From contig NZ_CP146242.1 of the NCBI RefSeq assembly GCF_037039395.1, positions 3,421,001 through 3,485,000 of the forward strand: a stretch of 64,000 nt of DNA, in the 5' to 3' direction. The DNA comes from Agrobacterium vitis (GTDB lineage Bacteria > Pseudomonadota > Alphaproteobacteria > Rhizobiales > Rhizobiaceae). The notes under the pieces were generated by a model that saw only the letters and a list, made by a program, of their open reading frames with translations, did not search any database and was not told where the DNA came from. Made by a program: the position numbers and the translations under genes. Positions within the stretch are counted from its first letter, which is position 1; each line of letters begins with the position of its first letter. Of this stretch, positions 25,902 through 35,371 are shown piece by piece.

Positions 25902-26840
25902 ATGACCCTTTCCCAGTCTCCCACCATGCCCTCCACCGTTCTGGCGGCGGCCAGTTTGCCGCTTTTGGATAATGATGTGCTGCGCACGTTCGTGGCGATT
26001 TCCGAGGTTGGCAGTTTTACCGCCGCCGCAGACATGGTGTTTCGCACCCCCTCGGCGGTATCGATGCAGATCAAGAAGCTGGAGGATCAACTGGGCGTCT
26101 CGTTGTTTCGCCGCGATGCCCGTTCCGTCACGCTGACGCCGCATGGGGCTCTGCTGCTCAGCTATGCCAAGCGCATCCTGGCCTTGAACAACGAGGCGGT
26201 GGCACGGTTTTTAGCGCCCGAGATGAACGGTGTGGTGCGGCTGGGATCGCCTGATGATATCGGCGAACTGATCCTGCCCGGTATTCTCACCCATCTGGCG
26301 CGCACATGGCCGCATCTGGCCATTGAGGTGACGATTGCCGGGTCTGTGGAGCTGCGCAAGGCGGTGAATGAGAAGCGGCTGGACGTGACACTGTTCAATT
26401 TTCTAAACGGCATCGCCGCCGATCCCACGATGACAGTGATGAGCGAAAAGCTGGTTTGGGCGGGAAAAAAACACGGTCAGGCCCATCTGAAAACCCCGCT
26501 GCCGCTGTCTGTCTGGGACGAGAGCTGCGTGTGGCGCAAGCGCGCCATGACCGAATTGACCCGCCAGGGCAAGGAATTCCGCATCGCCTATTTCTGTGGC
26601 CACCATGTCGGGCAATATGCGGCAATCCGGGCCGATATCGCCGTCGCACCGCTTGCCCGCTTCCTGTTGCAGGAGGATATGGTGGAATTGACCGAGCAGG
26701 ATGGATTGCCGGATCTTGGCAGTTACGAGGTTGGCCTTGCCTTGTGTGAGGATGCGTCGCCGCCGGTCAAGGCTGTTGCCGATTACGTGCGTTGCGTGCT
26801 GGGAAATCGTGGCTGTGTCGGCACGGCCGTGGCTGCCTGA
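25902..26840 (+). CDS. LysR family transcriptional regulator
   Basis: 312 residues. The winged helix-turn-helix is at about residues 22-80 (LLDNDVLRTFVAISEVGSFTAAADMVFRTPSAVSMQIKKLEDQLGVSLF in outline). An effector-binding domain follows from about 105, starting VVRLGSPDDIGELILPGIL. The start is uncertain: 25866, 25875, 25902 and 25926 are all in-frame; 25902 gives a typical length. It is divergent from two DUF1127 genes and 98 bases ahead of a cytochrome P450 gene in the same direction, so either could be its target. Confidence 0.9.
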   Translation: MTLSQSPTMPSTVLAAASLPLLDNDVLRTFVAISEVGSFTAAADMVFRTPSAVSMQIKKLEDQLGVSLFRRDARSVTLTPHGALLLSYAKRILALNNEAVARFLAPEMNGVVRLGSPDDIGELILPGILTHLARTWPHLAIEVTIAGSVELRKAVNEKRLDVTLFNFLNGIAADPTMTVMSEKLVWAGKKHGQAHLKTPLPLSVWDESCVWRKRAMTELTRQGKEFRIAYFCGHHVGQYAAIRADIAVAPLARFLLQEDMVELTEQDGLPDLGSYEVGLALCEDASPPVKAVADYVRCVLGNRGCVGTAVAA

Positions 26841-26938
26841 TCGGATCAAGGCAATTTAGCGACGGGGCTTGGAACAGCCCTGTTTGATCTCTACATCCTG
26901 GATGCCGCCCGAAAGGGTTTACGCAAAGGAGATGGCAG

Positions 26939-28318
26939 ATGAACATGCCGGTCTTGTCCGCTACGAGTGAAGGTGTTGTTGCCAGCCGTCGCTCGCCAGT
27001 GCGGGTGATTGCCGATCTGATCCGCAATCCGCTGGATGCGCTGCCGCCGCAGATCTATGATCACAAGCTGGTCTATGCGCAGTTTGGCGATGAGGCGCGG
27101 CTGCATATCATGGACCCTGAGCTGATCCACGAGGCTCTGGTGAAAAATGCGGCGGTGCTTGTCAAGGGTGAAGACGTGCGCCGTGCGCTGGGCCCGGCAT
27201 TGGGGCAGGGGTTGTTGACCGCTGACGGCGCCCATTGGAAATGGCAGCGCCAATCTGTTGCCGCTGGTTTTCAGTGGGAAAAGCTGAGAAGTTTCCTTCC
27301 GGCCATGGTTGCCGCCGCCGAGCGTCGCCGCGATACCTGGCAGGCTGGCGAGACCGTCGATATCGGCCATGAAATGATGCAGACCACATTCGACATCATT
27401 GTTGAGACGATGATGACAGGGCGCGACAGGATCGATGTCGCTCGGGTCGAGCAGAGCGTTACCGATTATCTCGAACCGACGGGCTGGATGTTTGCACTCG
27501 GCATGCTGAAGGCGCCGGAATGGATACCCTATCCCGGCAAGGGAAAGGCAAGCCGCGCCGTGACTTATCTGCGGACTGCCATGGCCAAGATGATTGCCGA
27601 GCGGCGCGCCGAAGGTGTGGAACGCGCCGATCTGATCTCGATGCTGCTATCGGCTCACGACCCGGAAACAGACCGCGAGATGAACGACGAGCAGATCATC
27701 GACAATCTGCTGACCTTCATTTCCGCCGGGCATGAAACCACCGCCCTTGGGCTTGCCTGGACATTCCATCTGCTGGCAAAGCACCCGGCCATTGAGGCAA
27801 TGCTGCTGGACGAGTTGGACCGTGTGGTGGGCGATGGTCCGGTGCTGGCCGAGCATGTCGAGAAATTGACCTATACCAAACAGGTTTTCAACGAAGCCAT
27901 GCGGCTCTATCCGCCGGCGCCGGTCATTACCCGGACTGCGAATGAAGCGTTTACGTTGGGCCAACACCGTATCGAGGCCGGAACGGTCCTGCTGGTGCCA
28001 ATCCATGCCGTTCATCGCCATAGCTTGATCTGGGATAGGCCTGACGTGTTTGATCCCGACCGTTTTGCGCCTGAAGCCGTCAAGGCACGGCATCGCTATG
28101 CCTTCATGCCGTTCGGGGCTGGGCCGCGCATCTGTATCGGCAGTGCTTTCGCAACCATGGAGGCCGTTGCCATTCTGGCGGTGTTGGCCAAGTCCTTTCG
28201 GCTGCGCAACAAGAGCGAGGTGACGCCTGAGCCGATGATGCGCATTACCTTGCGACCAAAGAAAAAGCTGATCATGGAGATTGAGAAGCGGCGGGAAGAC
28301 GTGCCGGTTTCAGCCTGA
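26939..28318 (+). CDS. Cytochrome P450
   Basis: A 459-residue haem mono-oxygenase. The haem-binding loop FGAGPRICIG carries the axial ligand at Cys399, the I-helix oxygen-activating motif is AGHETT, and the ExxR motif is EAMR in KQVFNEAMRLYPPAPV. No membrane anchor is present, as usual for bacterial P450s. An AAAGGAG ribosome-binding site precedes the ATG. No ferredoxin or ferredoxin reductase gene lies nearby, so electrons must come from elsewhere. The look of the I-helix and K-helix regions resembles CYP bacterial members acting on lipids or terpenoids, but the substrate is not determinable. Confidence 0.95.
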   Translation: MNMPVLSATSEGVVASRRSPVRVIADLIRNPLDALPPQIYDHKLVYAQFGDEARLHIMDPELIHEALVKNAAVLVKGEDVRRALGPALGQGLLTADGAHWKWQRQSVAAGFQWEKLRSFLPAMVAAAERRRDTWQAGETVDIGHEMMQTTFDIIVETMMTGRDRIDVARVEQSVTDYLEPTGWMFALGMLKAPEWIPYPGKGKASRAVTYLRTAMAKMIAERRAEGVERADLISMLLSAHDPETDREMNDEQIIDNLLTFISAGHETTALGLAWTFHLLAKHPAIEAMLLDELDRVVGDGPVLAEHVEKLTYTKQVFNEAMRLYPPAPVITRTANEAFTLGQHRIEAGTVLLVPIHAVHRHSLIWDRPDVFDPDRFAPEAVKARHRYAFMPFGAGPRICIGSAFATMEAVAILAVLAKSFRLRNKSEVTPEPMMRITLRPKKKLIMEIEKRREDVPVSA

Positions 28319-28334
28319 TCCAAAGTTCTCTTCG

Positions 28335-29114
28335 CTACCAGATGCCTTTGGCGAGCCCCGTCCACAGCCAGCGCCAGAGGGTCGGCGGAAAATAGAGGGC
28401 AGACGGCCCGGTTGGCGCGATAGGGTTGAGCTTGCCCTCCAGAGCATCGCCAACCGCCTGGCAGGTGATGGGAAGGGCTGCTGCCGTCAGCAGCATTGGA
28501 TAGGTGGAGATGAAATCGCCGGAGCTAGGCTGCGCACGCACCTGGTAGAGGACAGCGCCGGTATCGGTGCCCTGATCGACCAGATGAACCGTTGCGCCGA
28601 AATTGCCGCGATCGCCTTTTGCCAGCGCCCAGTAACCGCCCATCTGACCGCGATAGGCGGGATTGATGCCAGCATGAAGATTAAGCACGGGGCAGGGCAG
28701 GCTGGCCAGAGCTTTGGCCGTCATCAGCCGGGTGCTGACCAGTAGGATCACGCCCGGAGAGAGCTGTTGGACCGCCTCCTGCGCCTCGGGACTGTTGATA
28801 CTGCGCACTGTAGTCACTGGGATCTGCGGATCGAAACGGGGATTGGCGGTAAAATCCTTGCAGATCGATTGGCTACGTTTTTGCGCTGCCCGGCGCATGA
28901 ATTTGCCTGCGGCCATGGTGGCAAGCTGGCCAAGCGCAGCCACGGTTCCAACGCGCCGTTGACGACGTCGAAAAATCTCCGCCTTGCTTTCCTGTTCTTC
29001 CAAGAGGACGTGCACGCCACCGAAACGGGCTTGCAGCGCATTGACCACCATCCACGGGTTTGGCCCCCCGGCGGTCATCACCAGAATTGCCCCTTTGTCG
29101 TGCTGCTGCCCCAT
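28335..29114 (-). CDS. Formyltransferase-fold protein
   Basis: 259 residues. The C-terminal half holds the formyltransferase signature: LLVSTRLMTAKALASLP, then VLNLHAGINPAYRGQMGGYWAL, with the catalytic-type Asn and His in NLHAG, and GATVHLVDQGTDTGAVLYQ with the conserved Asp. The N-terminal half (VMTAGGPNPWMVVNALQARFGG...) is less conserved. Members of this fold formylate amino sugars, Met-tRNA or GAR; this one is closer in length and layout to sugar- or phospholipid-linked formyltransferases than to Fmt or PurN. It converges on the P450 gene with a 16-base gap. The start at 29114 has GGGGGG upstream. Confidence 0.78.
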   Translation of the reverse strand: MGQQHDKGAILVMTAGGPNPWMVVNALQARFGGVHVLLEEQESKAEIFRRRQRRVGTVAALGQLATMAAGKFMRRAAQKRSQSICKDFTANPRFDPQIPVTTVRSINSPEAQEAVQQLSPGVILLVSTRLMTAKALASLPCPVLNLHAGINPAYRGQMGGYWALAKGDRGNFGATVHLVDQGTDTGAVLYQVRAQPSSGDFISTYPMLLTAAALPITCQAVGDALEGKLNPIAPTGPSALYFPPTLWRWLWTGLAKGIW

Positions 29115-29330
29115 GATTGATCCCCCCAAGTGCCGCTTTGCCCCATATTATCTGTTGCGTCCGCGCGCAGGTTGGACCAAACTTTCGTAAGCGCCGATAT
29201 CAGGCGGTGTAAATGTTTGGTTAAAAACGCCGAAATCTTTAGACGCGAATGAACTTTTTTCGATTTGCCGCGTTCATGCCAATGCGAGGCACTTGTGGTG
29301 TCCGATTATCATAATAGGGGTTTATCCAAT

Positions 29331-29489
29331 ATGAACACGAAAAAGCTCGCTGCCGTTGCTGCTCTCTTTGTTGCTGCTGCCGCATTGTCGTCATGCGGTA
29401 ACACGATCCGTGGTATGGGAAAAGACACAGCAAATACCGTGAATGCAACGCAGTCGGCGGGCAATTCTGTCGCAAAGGCTGCAAAGTAA
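29331..29489 (+). CDS. Entericidin A/B family small lipoprotein
   Basis: 52 residues: MNTKKLAAVAALFVAAAALSSC is a lipoprotein signal peptide with lipobox LSSC, followed by GNTIRGMGKDTANTVNATQS, the usual entericidin core. Mature length is about 30 residues. The protein is lipidated and sits in the cell envelope. Entericidin-like lipoproteins are linked to envelope stress and programmed-death systems in enterobacteria, but most alphaproteobacterial copies are uncharacterised. The AGGGG motif about 12 bases before the ATG is a plausible ribosome-binding site. Confidence 0.82.
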   Translation: MNTKKLAAVAALFVAAAALSSCGNTIRGMGKDTANTVNATQSAGNSVAKAAK

Positions 29490-29571
29490 CGCAACCTCAC
29501 AGCAGTTTTGCTTCATGTCGATAAACGGATGAAGCAAGACTGCCTCGGGAGAGGCAAGAGGGATTAGGTCC

Positions 29572-29724
29572 ATGTCCATGCATCTGGTTGCCAAAGTGAG
29601 TGCTGCTTATATTCTGGCGGTTGTCGTTTCGGCCGCTGGGCATGTTGCCTTCCAAAGCCCGCCGCTTCAATTTGCGGGTCAAACTCAGGAAGTGGGCATT
29701 CTGACCGCTTCCGCCCAGCAGTAA
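29572..29724 (+). CDS. Small secreted or membrane-anchored hypothetical protein
   Basis: An open frame of 50 codons: MSMHLVAKVSAAYILAVVVSAAGHVAFQ, a hydrophobic segment that may be a signal peptide or single membrane helix, then a short polar tail rich in Gln, Ser and Ala. A GAGGG motif lies about 10 bases upstream, supporting translation. It follows the entericidin gene in the same direction. I do not recognise the family; the ORF is very short and may be spurious. Confidence 0.45.
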   Translation: MSMHLVAKVSAAYILAVVVSAAGHVAFQSPPLQFAGQTQEVGILTASAQQ

Positions 29725-29856
29725 GAACGTCTTCAATAGCGGGATTACAGTCAGCTGATTTGCTCGATGTCATCGTGAAACCCGCGTATGGGCGTCCCTG
29801 CCAGAAGACGGACAAGAAGGGTCGCGCCTTCAAATATTTGATTTGAGAGTTCACAT

Positions 29857-30642
29857 TTGAGAATTTTCTCGGAAAACGCATTGCGTTTGAACATAGTCGT
29901 TTGGCTTTTTGCGATCCTGTCCCCGCTTGTCGTGTCTCCAGAGCGTGCTGAGGCAGAAGAACAGAATTGCCGTGACCAGACGGAAAACGGCGTTGCTTAT
30001 CGTGTCTGCCGATTTGATCCCGCCACGCGCACCATCCGCATCTTCAACCGCAATGCTGACGGCGATATCTATGGCGGGTTCGATGCGTTGCGAAGCCAGC
30101 TTTGGCAGCAACGACTTATCCTGACCTTCGCCGTCAATGGCGGTATGTATCACTCGGATCTCAGTCCCGTTGGCCTGTTCGTGGACTATGGCGTGACGCG
30201 CAAGCCAGCCGAAACAGCCGATGGCTGGGGCAATTTTTACCTGAAGCCAAATGGCGTGTTTTTTCTCAAAGGCGGCCAAGCAGGCGTGCTTGAGACAGAG
30301 CAATTCGCAGCGCGGAAGATTGATGCGGATTTCGCCACCCAATCCGGCCCGATGCTTGTTATCGACGGTGTCCTGCACCCTAAGTTTCTCCCCACCAGCG
30401 ACAGTTTGAAAATCCGCAATGGTGTCGGTATCGATGCGAGTGGACAGGTGGTGTTTGTGTTGAGCAAAGACCCCGTGCGTTTCTACGATATGGCCGCGTT
30501 CTTTCGCGACCGGTTGGGCGCGGCCAATGCGCTTTATCTGGATGGGACGATTTCAAGCCTTGCCGAGCCGATGGCTGGCCGGATCGACCGGGCCTATCCG
30601 CTCGGACCGATCATTGCGGTGGTTGACCCGCGCCCCAACTGA
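29857..30642 (+). CDS. Exported phosphodiester glycosidase family protein (DUF2233)
   Basis: A 261-residue protein with an N-terminal export signal (hydrophobic run NIVVWLFAILSPLVVS, cleavage near the AEAEE stretch). The DUF2233 core has LTFAVNGGMYHSDLSPVGLFVDYG, then NFYLKPNGVFFL, ATQSGPMLVIDG and ANALYLDGTISSL. The NGGMY and LDGT motifs are shared with the family of human uncovering enzyme (NAGPA), which cleaves phosphodiester-linked sugars. A TTG start at 29857 is the best fit to the frame; TTG at 29881 is possible. It acts in the periplasm, perhaps on a phosphodiester-containing glycan. Confidence 0.82.
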   Translation: MRIFSENALRLNIVVWLFAILSPLVVSPERAEAEEQNCRDQTENGVAYRVCRFDPATRTIRIFNRNADGDIYGGFDALRSQLWQQRLILTFAVNGGMYHSDLSPVGLFVDYGVTRKPAETADGWGNFYLKPNGVFFLKGGQAGVLETEQFAARKIDADFATQSGPMLVIDGVLHPKFLPTSDSLKIRNGVGIDASGQVVFVLSKDPVRFYDMAAFFRDRLGAANALYLDGTISSLAEPMAGRIDRAYPLGPIIAVVDPRPN

Positions 30643-30664
30643 CGAATCTGGATCTTTGTGCCTA

Positions 30665-32431
30665 TCAGTCAGTATTCTGCCTGAACGGTTCCTGTCGGCT
30701 CGGCAGGGCTGGCACGTTGATGTGATCCGGTTCCAAACCAGCCTTTTCCCGCTCTACCATCATTTCAAAAGCCTGTTCCAGATGGCGGGTGAACCGTTGC
30801 GTGTCGAAGAGCGGTGCGCGCAGCCGGTTGTCCCCAATCATCTGCCTGAGTGCGGCGAGCCGGGGACGGTCCTGTGCCAGAGCTGCGGCCAGACGCACCA
30901 TGTCGTCCGGTGTCTCCGCCACCAGTTGTGGAACGCCGAGCGCGGTCAACAGGCTTTCTGAAACCCGCGAGGCGAAATTGCTGCCCTTGAAGGTGATGAC
31001 CGGCAGGCCCGCCCAAAGCTTGTCTGAGGTCGTGGTGTGGCCGTTATAGGGATAGGTATCGAGACCGAGATCGGCTGCCTGCATTCGGGCAATATGCGGC
31101 GCGTAGCTTTCGGCCCCGGTGAAATACAGGCGTGAACGATCGATACCGCATCTGGACATGAATGCGGCCAGCCGGTCGCGCTGTTCGCGCCCGGCACAGA
31201 GAACCCAGAGAATAGATGACGGAATGGCGTCCAGCAGTCTTGCCCAGAGACGGGCGGTTTGCGGGGAAATCTTGCGAACCATGTTGAAGGAAGCCAGCAC
31301 GAAGGCATCCTCCGGCAGATCGAGCAGCGAGCGGGACGTGGCTGGAGGCAGCGGGCGATAGCGGTTGTCGTTTGCCTGATAGGTTTCCGGCAATCGGCAG
31401 AGCTTCTCGTGATAATGTGGTTTGGATGAATTGGGTGTGACGATTGGGTCGGAGATGACATAATCGCAATCGATCCCATAGGCGGAGCCTGGAAAACCGA
31501 GATAGGCGACCTGTAATCGGGCAAGGCCACTATTGATCAGATCGGCGCGGACATCTTTGGTATGGCCTTTGAGATCGACCAGAATATCAAGGTCAAAGCT
31601 GCGGATGAAATCCCGCGCCGTGGCATCGTCCATGGATAGGATATCGTGAAGATTGGGGTAGGTCTGCCGCAGCCCACGATCCAGCCCCCTGATATCCTCT
31701 GGCGTGTGGCAGAACAGGTGGATATCGAAGCGGGCGGCGTCGTGGCCGAGCAAAACACTTTGCAACAACCGCATGGTCGGATGCTGGTCGGAAAAATCCG
31801 AGGAAAGATAACCGACACGGATTTTCTCCCCGAAACGATGGGGTAGGCTACGGCGTGCCTGGCGCGATTGTTCCATAAACGGTTTTCCATTGGCCATCCG
31901 TGTCTGGCGGCCATTGATCGCCTCGTCGTCACACCACAGCATGTGCTGGTAGGGGTCGTCTATGTTGAAAAATGCCGGATCGGCCCCCTCTCTCATCGCG
32001 GCCAGCAGTGCATTGTCGCTGGCTTCGATTTCCTCGAGGCATAATTGTCCGCGCAGCAGCCGCCGATAGGTTCTCTGTTCTTCCGGGTCAAGCGATGCAA
32101 GATGTTGGGATTCGAGATTTTGGTATTCGGGCATTTTGCGGATCAGCGAAAGCGCCTGTTCCCCCTGGTCGGCCTGCATATACAAACGCGCGGCCATCAG
32201 GAGGAACATCCGTCGATTTTGCGGCTGCAAATCCGCCACCTGGGCGTAAAGCGCGGCGGCCTGGAGTTTTTCCTCGAGCTTTGCATGGCATTGCGCCGCC
32301 ACCAGCAGCATATTGGCATCCGGCGGACGTTTTTTTAAAAGCGGATGCAGGCGGTCGAGACAGGCGCGCAAATCGCCCTGCTTATAGGCCTGCAAAGCCT
32401 GGAGGAAGGCCGGGGACGGGCCCACGCTCAC
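30665..32431 (-). CDS. TPR-containing O-GlcNAc transferase-like (SPINDLY/GT41) glycosyltransferase
   Basis: 588 residues. The N-terminal third (about 1-125) is made of helical repeats of TPR type (LQALQAYKQGDLRACLDRLHPLL, AAALYAQVADLQPQNRRM and others). The catalytic part (about 200-560) has two Rossmann-like lobes: KIRVGYLSSDFSDQHPTMRLL, then DILVDLKGHTKDVRADLINSGLARLQVAYLGFPGSAYGIDCDYVISDP in outline, and GLDTYPYNGHTTTSDKLWAGLPVITFKGSNFASRVSESLLTALG. These match GT41 enzymes, which attach GlcNAc or other sugars to protein Ser/Thr. Its stop overlaps no other gene, but its start overlaps the stop of a small upstream gene by 4 bases. Targets are unknown. Confidence 0.88.
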   Translation of the reverse strand: MSVGPSPAFLQALQAYKQGDLRACLDRLHPLLKKRPPDANMLLVAAQCHAKLEEKLQAAALYAQVADLQPQNRRMFLLMAARLYMQADQGEQALSLIRKMPEYQNLESQHLASLDPEEQRTYRRLLRGQLCLEEIEASDNALLAAMREGADPAFFNIDDPYQHMLWCDDEAINGRQTRMANGKPFMEQSRQARRSLPHRFGEKIRVGYLSSDFSDQHPTMRLLQSVLLGHDAARFDIHLFCHTPEDIRGLDRGLRQTYPNLHDILSMDDATARDFIRSFDLDILVDLKGHTKDVRADLINSGLARLQVAYLGFPGSAYGIDCDYVISDPIVTPNSSKPHYHEKLCRLPETYQANDNRYRPLPPATSRSLLDLPEDAFVLASFNMVRKISPQTARLWARLLDAIPSSILWVLCAGREQRDRLAAFMSRCGIDRSRLYFTGAESYAPHIARMQAADLGLDTYPYNGHTTTSDKLWAGLPVITFKGSNFASRVSESLLTALGVPQLVAETPDDMVRLAAALAQDRPRLAALRQMIGDNRLRAPLFDTQRFTRHLEQAFEMMVEREKAGLEPDHINVPALPSRQEPFRQNTD

Positions 32432-32775
32432 AGCGCTGATTTCGGATAGGCGCGCTCCAGGCCGCCGGAGCGGGTCAGCCCCTGGCGAAAGGCCAGATAG
32501 GCGCCATGCTGACTGGATTTGGCAATTTCCATCAAGCGGATCTGCATTCTTGCGGGGCAGCTATTGCCAAGCCATTCACCACAGCGTTCCAGCTTCAGGG
32601 AGTTGAGGAAGCGCTGACCGGCGGATTTTTCCAGATAGGCGAACAGACCTTCGGCAAAGGTCTCGTCCTGCTTGGGATTTTCCAGCATCAGGGCCAGGAA
32701 GGCCTTGTCGTCATCAGAGAATCCGCCCAGCTTCATGGCAACGGTGTCTCGGTCGGTAACGGCGGTGGCGGACAT
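32428..32775 (-). CDS. Hypothetical protein translationally coupled to the GT41 gene
   Basis: 115 residues, starting MSATAVTDRDTVAMKLGGFSDDDKAFLALML, with no signal peptide or membrane helix and a largely helical composition. I do not recognise the family. GGAG lies 9 bases before the ATG, and its final ATGA overlaps the GT41 start, so the two are made together. A small helical partner next to a TPR-type glycosyltransferase could be an adaptor or the modified protein, but that is inference. Confidence 0.72.
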   Translation of the reverse strand: MSATAVTDRDTVAMKLGGFSDDDKAFLALMLENPKQDETFAEGLFAYLEKSAGQRFLNSLKLERCGEWLGNSCPARMQIRLMEIAKSSQHGAYLAFRQGLTRSGGLERAYPKSAL

Positions 32776-33182
32776 GATGAAGGTCTCCTGCTGTCTTGGC
32801 TTTTGCCCGGCGTGTCTGTTGTGAGTCTCTGCCGATATTATCTGCATTGGTTCTTAAACAATCGTCGCTGGAGTAGAGCTTGCGATTTTATCAACCGAAT
32901 AATTCACGGCAGTGTTTGGTCATCGGCCATATGGTTTGGTTCAGGCTTGCGTGAGGCTTGCGGTCTGCTTCACCCGCTGGTTGACACGGATGCCGCAACG
33001 TTTGACGGTAGGATATCGTCGTTCTTCAAAGGCGAACCAAATGCGGCAAAGCTTTGCGGATATTGTACAATTACCCATTTCGAGTCTGAGCCGGGAAAAT
33101 TGTCGGAGAGCTGATCCCGCCTGAATGCTATTTTCTGCAATGGGGGCTTGTCATGGGGCCTGCATTTTCCCGGAGTGTTTTT
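32776..33182. other. Divergent intergenic region between two glycosyltransferase loci
   Basis: About 407 bases separating divergent genes. No RNA gene, terminator or repeat is visible. It must contain promoters for both directions. Confidence 0.4.
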
Positions 33183-34205
33183 ATGGCCGAACTGACTATC
33201 TGCATGCCCAGCCATCGCCCGCTTGACGGTTCGCGCGCTGCCATCGACAGTGCGCTTGCTTTTTGCGAGGCGCGGGACGCCCTGCTTGTGGTCAGCGACA
33301 ATTCCGGCGATGCCGCCAAAAAAGCCTATTTGCAGGCCCTGTCGCCCCGGTTGACCTATGTGGCAAGCGAGGCAAAAACGGCTTTTGCCAATATGTTCAA
33401 CGCTGTCGAGGTGGCCTCCACACCCTTCATCATCCCCATGGGCGATGATGACGAAATCGTTGTTGAAGCGGATCAGGCGCCTTTCGATCTCGACGATCTG
33501 CCCTTTGATTATGTCGGTGTGCTGCCGGTAACCGAAAGCGTCCTTCAGCGATCCGAAACCGGTTCGGTTCAGGCCTTTGCCCTGGAAGAATACGATCCCG
33601 GCGAAAGAATGCTTGCCTATCTGCACAACAACCCGACCAATAATGGCGGTTTCTATTCCATCCTGCGCCGCGAAGTCTGGCTTGCGACGATGGACCTGTT
33701 TCTGCGATCCCACCCGACCAAGGCAGCGACATGCGATTGGGCCATCGCACTATCCCTGTTTTCGACCGGAAAAATGGCCCATGATCCGTCGATCCGCTAC
33801 CGCTACAATGCCGAAAAATGGGCTGAAAAGGCGCAGATCGACGCGGAACGCAAGGCTATGCTGCTGGAAGCCGGATTGCCGGAGAGCGCGGTCCATTATG
33901 AAATGCTTCTGCTGTTTCTCGATGTTTTCGTACTGATCAACCGCGTTGGCTCGCCGCTCTCCATCGATGAGCGCCAACGTCTTGGCAAGTTCACGGTCAA
34001 CCGGTTTCTGGGTAGCTTTATCCAGCAGGTGGCCGATTCTCCTGAACTTTACGCCGAAGGCGTTACGGGTCTGGCGGAAATGGCGCTGGAAGAAACCGAT
34101 AGTTTCACCCAATTCCAGATCGCCATGCTGATGGCCGAGCGGCTGCAACCGGGCCTCAAAGACAAATACGTCGCCTTCATCCAAGCGTCGATTGCCGGAG
34201 CGTAA
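33183..34205 (+). CDS. Family-2-like glycosyltransferase
   Basis: 340 residues. The N-terminal half is GT-A like: MAELTICMPSHRPLDGSRAAIDSALAF, LLVVSDNSGD, and STPFIIPMGDDDEI, which provides a DDD metal-binding motif. The C-terminal half is helical. ATG 33183 has CGGAG about 8 bases upstream; an in-frame ATG at 33153 is a weaker option. It diverges from the GT41 operon. The donor and acceptor are unknown; pairing with a GT41 enzyme would suit sequential glycosylation of one target. Confidence 0.75.
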   Translation: MAELTICMPSHRPLDGSRAAIDSALAFCEARDALLVVSDNSGDAAKKAYLQALSPRLTYVASEAKTAFANMFNAVEVASTPFIIPMGDDDEIVVEADQAPFDLDDLPFDYVGVLPVTESVLQRSETGSVQAFALEEYDPGERMLAYLHNNPTNNGGFYSILRREVWLATMDLFLRSHPTKAATCDWAIALSLFSTGKMAHDPSIRYRYNAEKWAEKAQIDAERKAMLLEAGLPESAVHYEMLLLFLDVFVLINRVGSPLSIDERQRLGKFTVNRFLGSFIQQVADSPELYAEGVTGLAEMALEETDSFTQFQIAMLMAERLQPGLKDKYVAFIQASIAGA

Positions 34206-34294
34206 GGGCAGGCGACGGCAATTCTGACCTCTCGCATGCCGGGGGAAAATGGCGGCAAGAAGTGGGTCGATATCTTGCTTGCCGCCAAAATCCC

Positions 34295-35371
34295 CTATTC
34301 TGCCGCCAGCGCTGGTTGGGCGCCTTGTTGGACGGTTTGTGCGGGTGAGACCATGGCCGAAAGGATGATCGACAGGTCAATGGTGCCGATCTGGTGACCC
34401 GCTTTATCGGTCACTTGTGCCTCTGTGACGCCTTGCTCCACCATGGCCCGGGCCGCCGTTTCCAGTGTCGTGCGGGCGGTGAGCTTGAACTGGCCCGACT
34501 GCTGGCCTGACAGGCTGTGTGCCGGGACCATCACCGTGCCGATGCGGATCACGCGGCCACGATTGACCTCGCGCACGAAAGCGGAAATGTAATCGTCTGC
34601 TGGGCGCAGCACGATATCCTGGCCGCTGCCCTGCTGCACCACCTCGCCATCGCGCAGAATGGCGATCTTGTCGCCTAGCCGCAAAGCCTCGTCCAGATCG
34701 TGGGTGATGAACACCACGGTCTTTTGCAATTCCTGCTGCAAATCGATCAGCATGGTCTGCATGTCGACCCGGATCAGTGGGTCCAGTGCGGAATAGGCTT
34801 CGTCCATCAAGAGGATATCGGCATCGGTTGCGAGCGCCCGCGCCAGGCCGACGCGCTGCTGCATGCCGCCGGAAAGCTGGTTCGGATAATGATTCTCAAA
34901 GCCGGAAAGCCCGACCCGCTCGATCCAGTAATGACCCTTGGAAAGGCTTTCCTGCCGCGGCATGCCCTGGATATCGAGGCCATAGAGAACATTTTCCATC
35001 ACGGTTCGATGCGGCAGCAGGCCGAACTTCTGAAAGACCATCGCGGTTTTCCGGCGCCTGAAATCGCGCAGCTGCGCTGGCGACATGGCGCATATGTCGG
35101 TTCCGTCATAAAGCACTTCGCCCGCTGTCGGCTCGATCAACCGGTTGATATGGCGGATCAGCGTGGACTTGCCGGAGCCGGAAAGCCCCATGACCACGGT
35201 GATCTCGCCGCCGGGCATGTCAATGCTGATGTCGCGCAGGCCGAGCACATGGTGATGCCTGTCATTCAACTCGGCCTTGGTGATGCCCTGGCGTACGGCG
35301 TCGATATGGGATTTCTCGTCGGGGCCGAAAATCTTGTAGAGATTGCGGATATCTATGCCGTGACTAGCCAT
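34295..35371 (-). CDS. Betaine/choline/proline-type ABC transporter, ATP-binding subunit (ProV-like)
   Basis: 358 residues with Walker A GLSGSGKST, the ABC signature LSGGMQQRV, Walker B ILLMDEAYSALDP and the switch histidine in FITHDLDEALR. The N-terminal region before the Walker A (IDAVRQGITKAELNDRHHHVLGLRDISIDM) and a C-terminal CBS-like stretch place it with the ProV/OpuAA/ChoV group. It energises uptake of quaternary amines or proline from the cytoplasmic face. The start at 35371 overlaps the permease stop by 8 bases. A longer ORF to 35530 is non-coding in content. Confidence 0.92.
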   Translation of the reverse strand: MASHGIDIRNLYKIFGPDEKSHIDAVRQGITKAELNDRHHHVLGLRDISIDMPGGEITVVMGLSGSGKSTLIRHINRLIEPTAGEVLYDGTDICAMSPAQLRDFRRRKTAMVFQKFGLLPHRTVMENVLYGLDIQGMPRQESLSKGHYWIERVGLSGFENHYPNQLSGGMQQRVGLARALATDADILLMDEAYSALDPLIRVDMQTMLIDLQQELQKTVVFITHDLDEALRLGDKIAILRDGEVVQQGSGQDIVLRPADDYISAFVREVNRGRVIRIGTVMVPAHSLSGQQSGQFKLTARTTLETAARAMVEQGVTEAQVTDKAGHQIGTIDLSIILSAMVSPAQTVQQGAQPALAAE

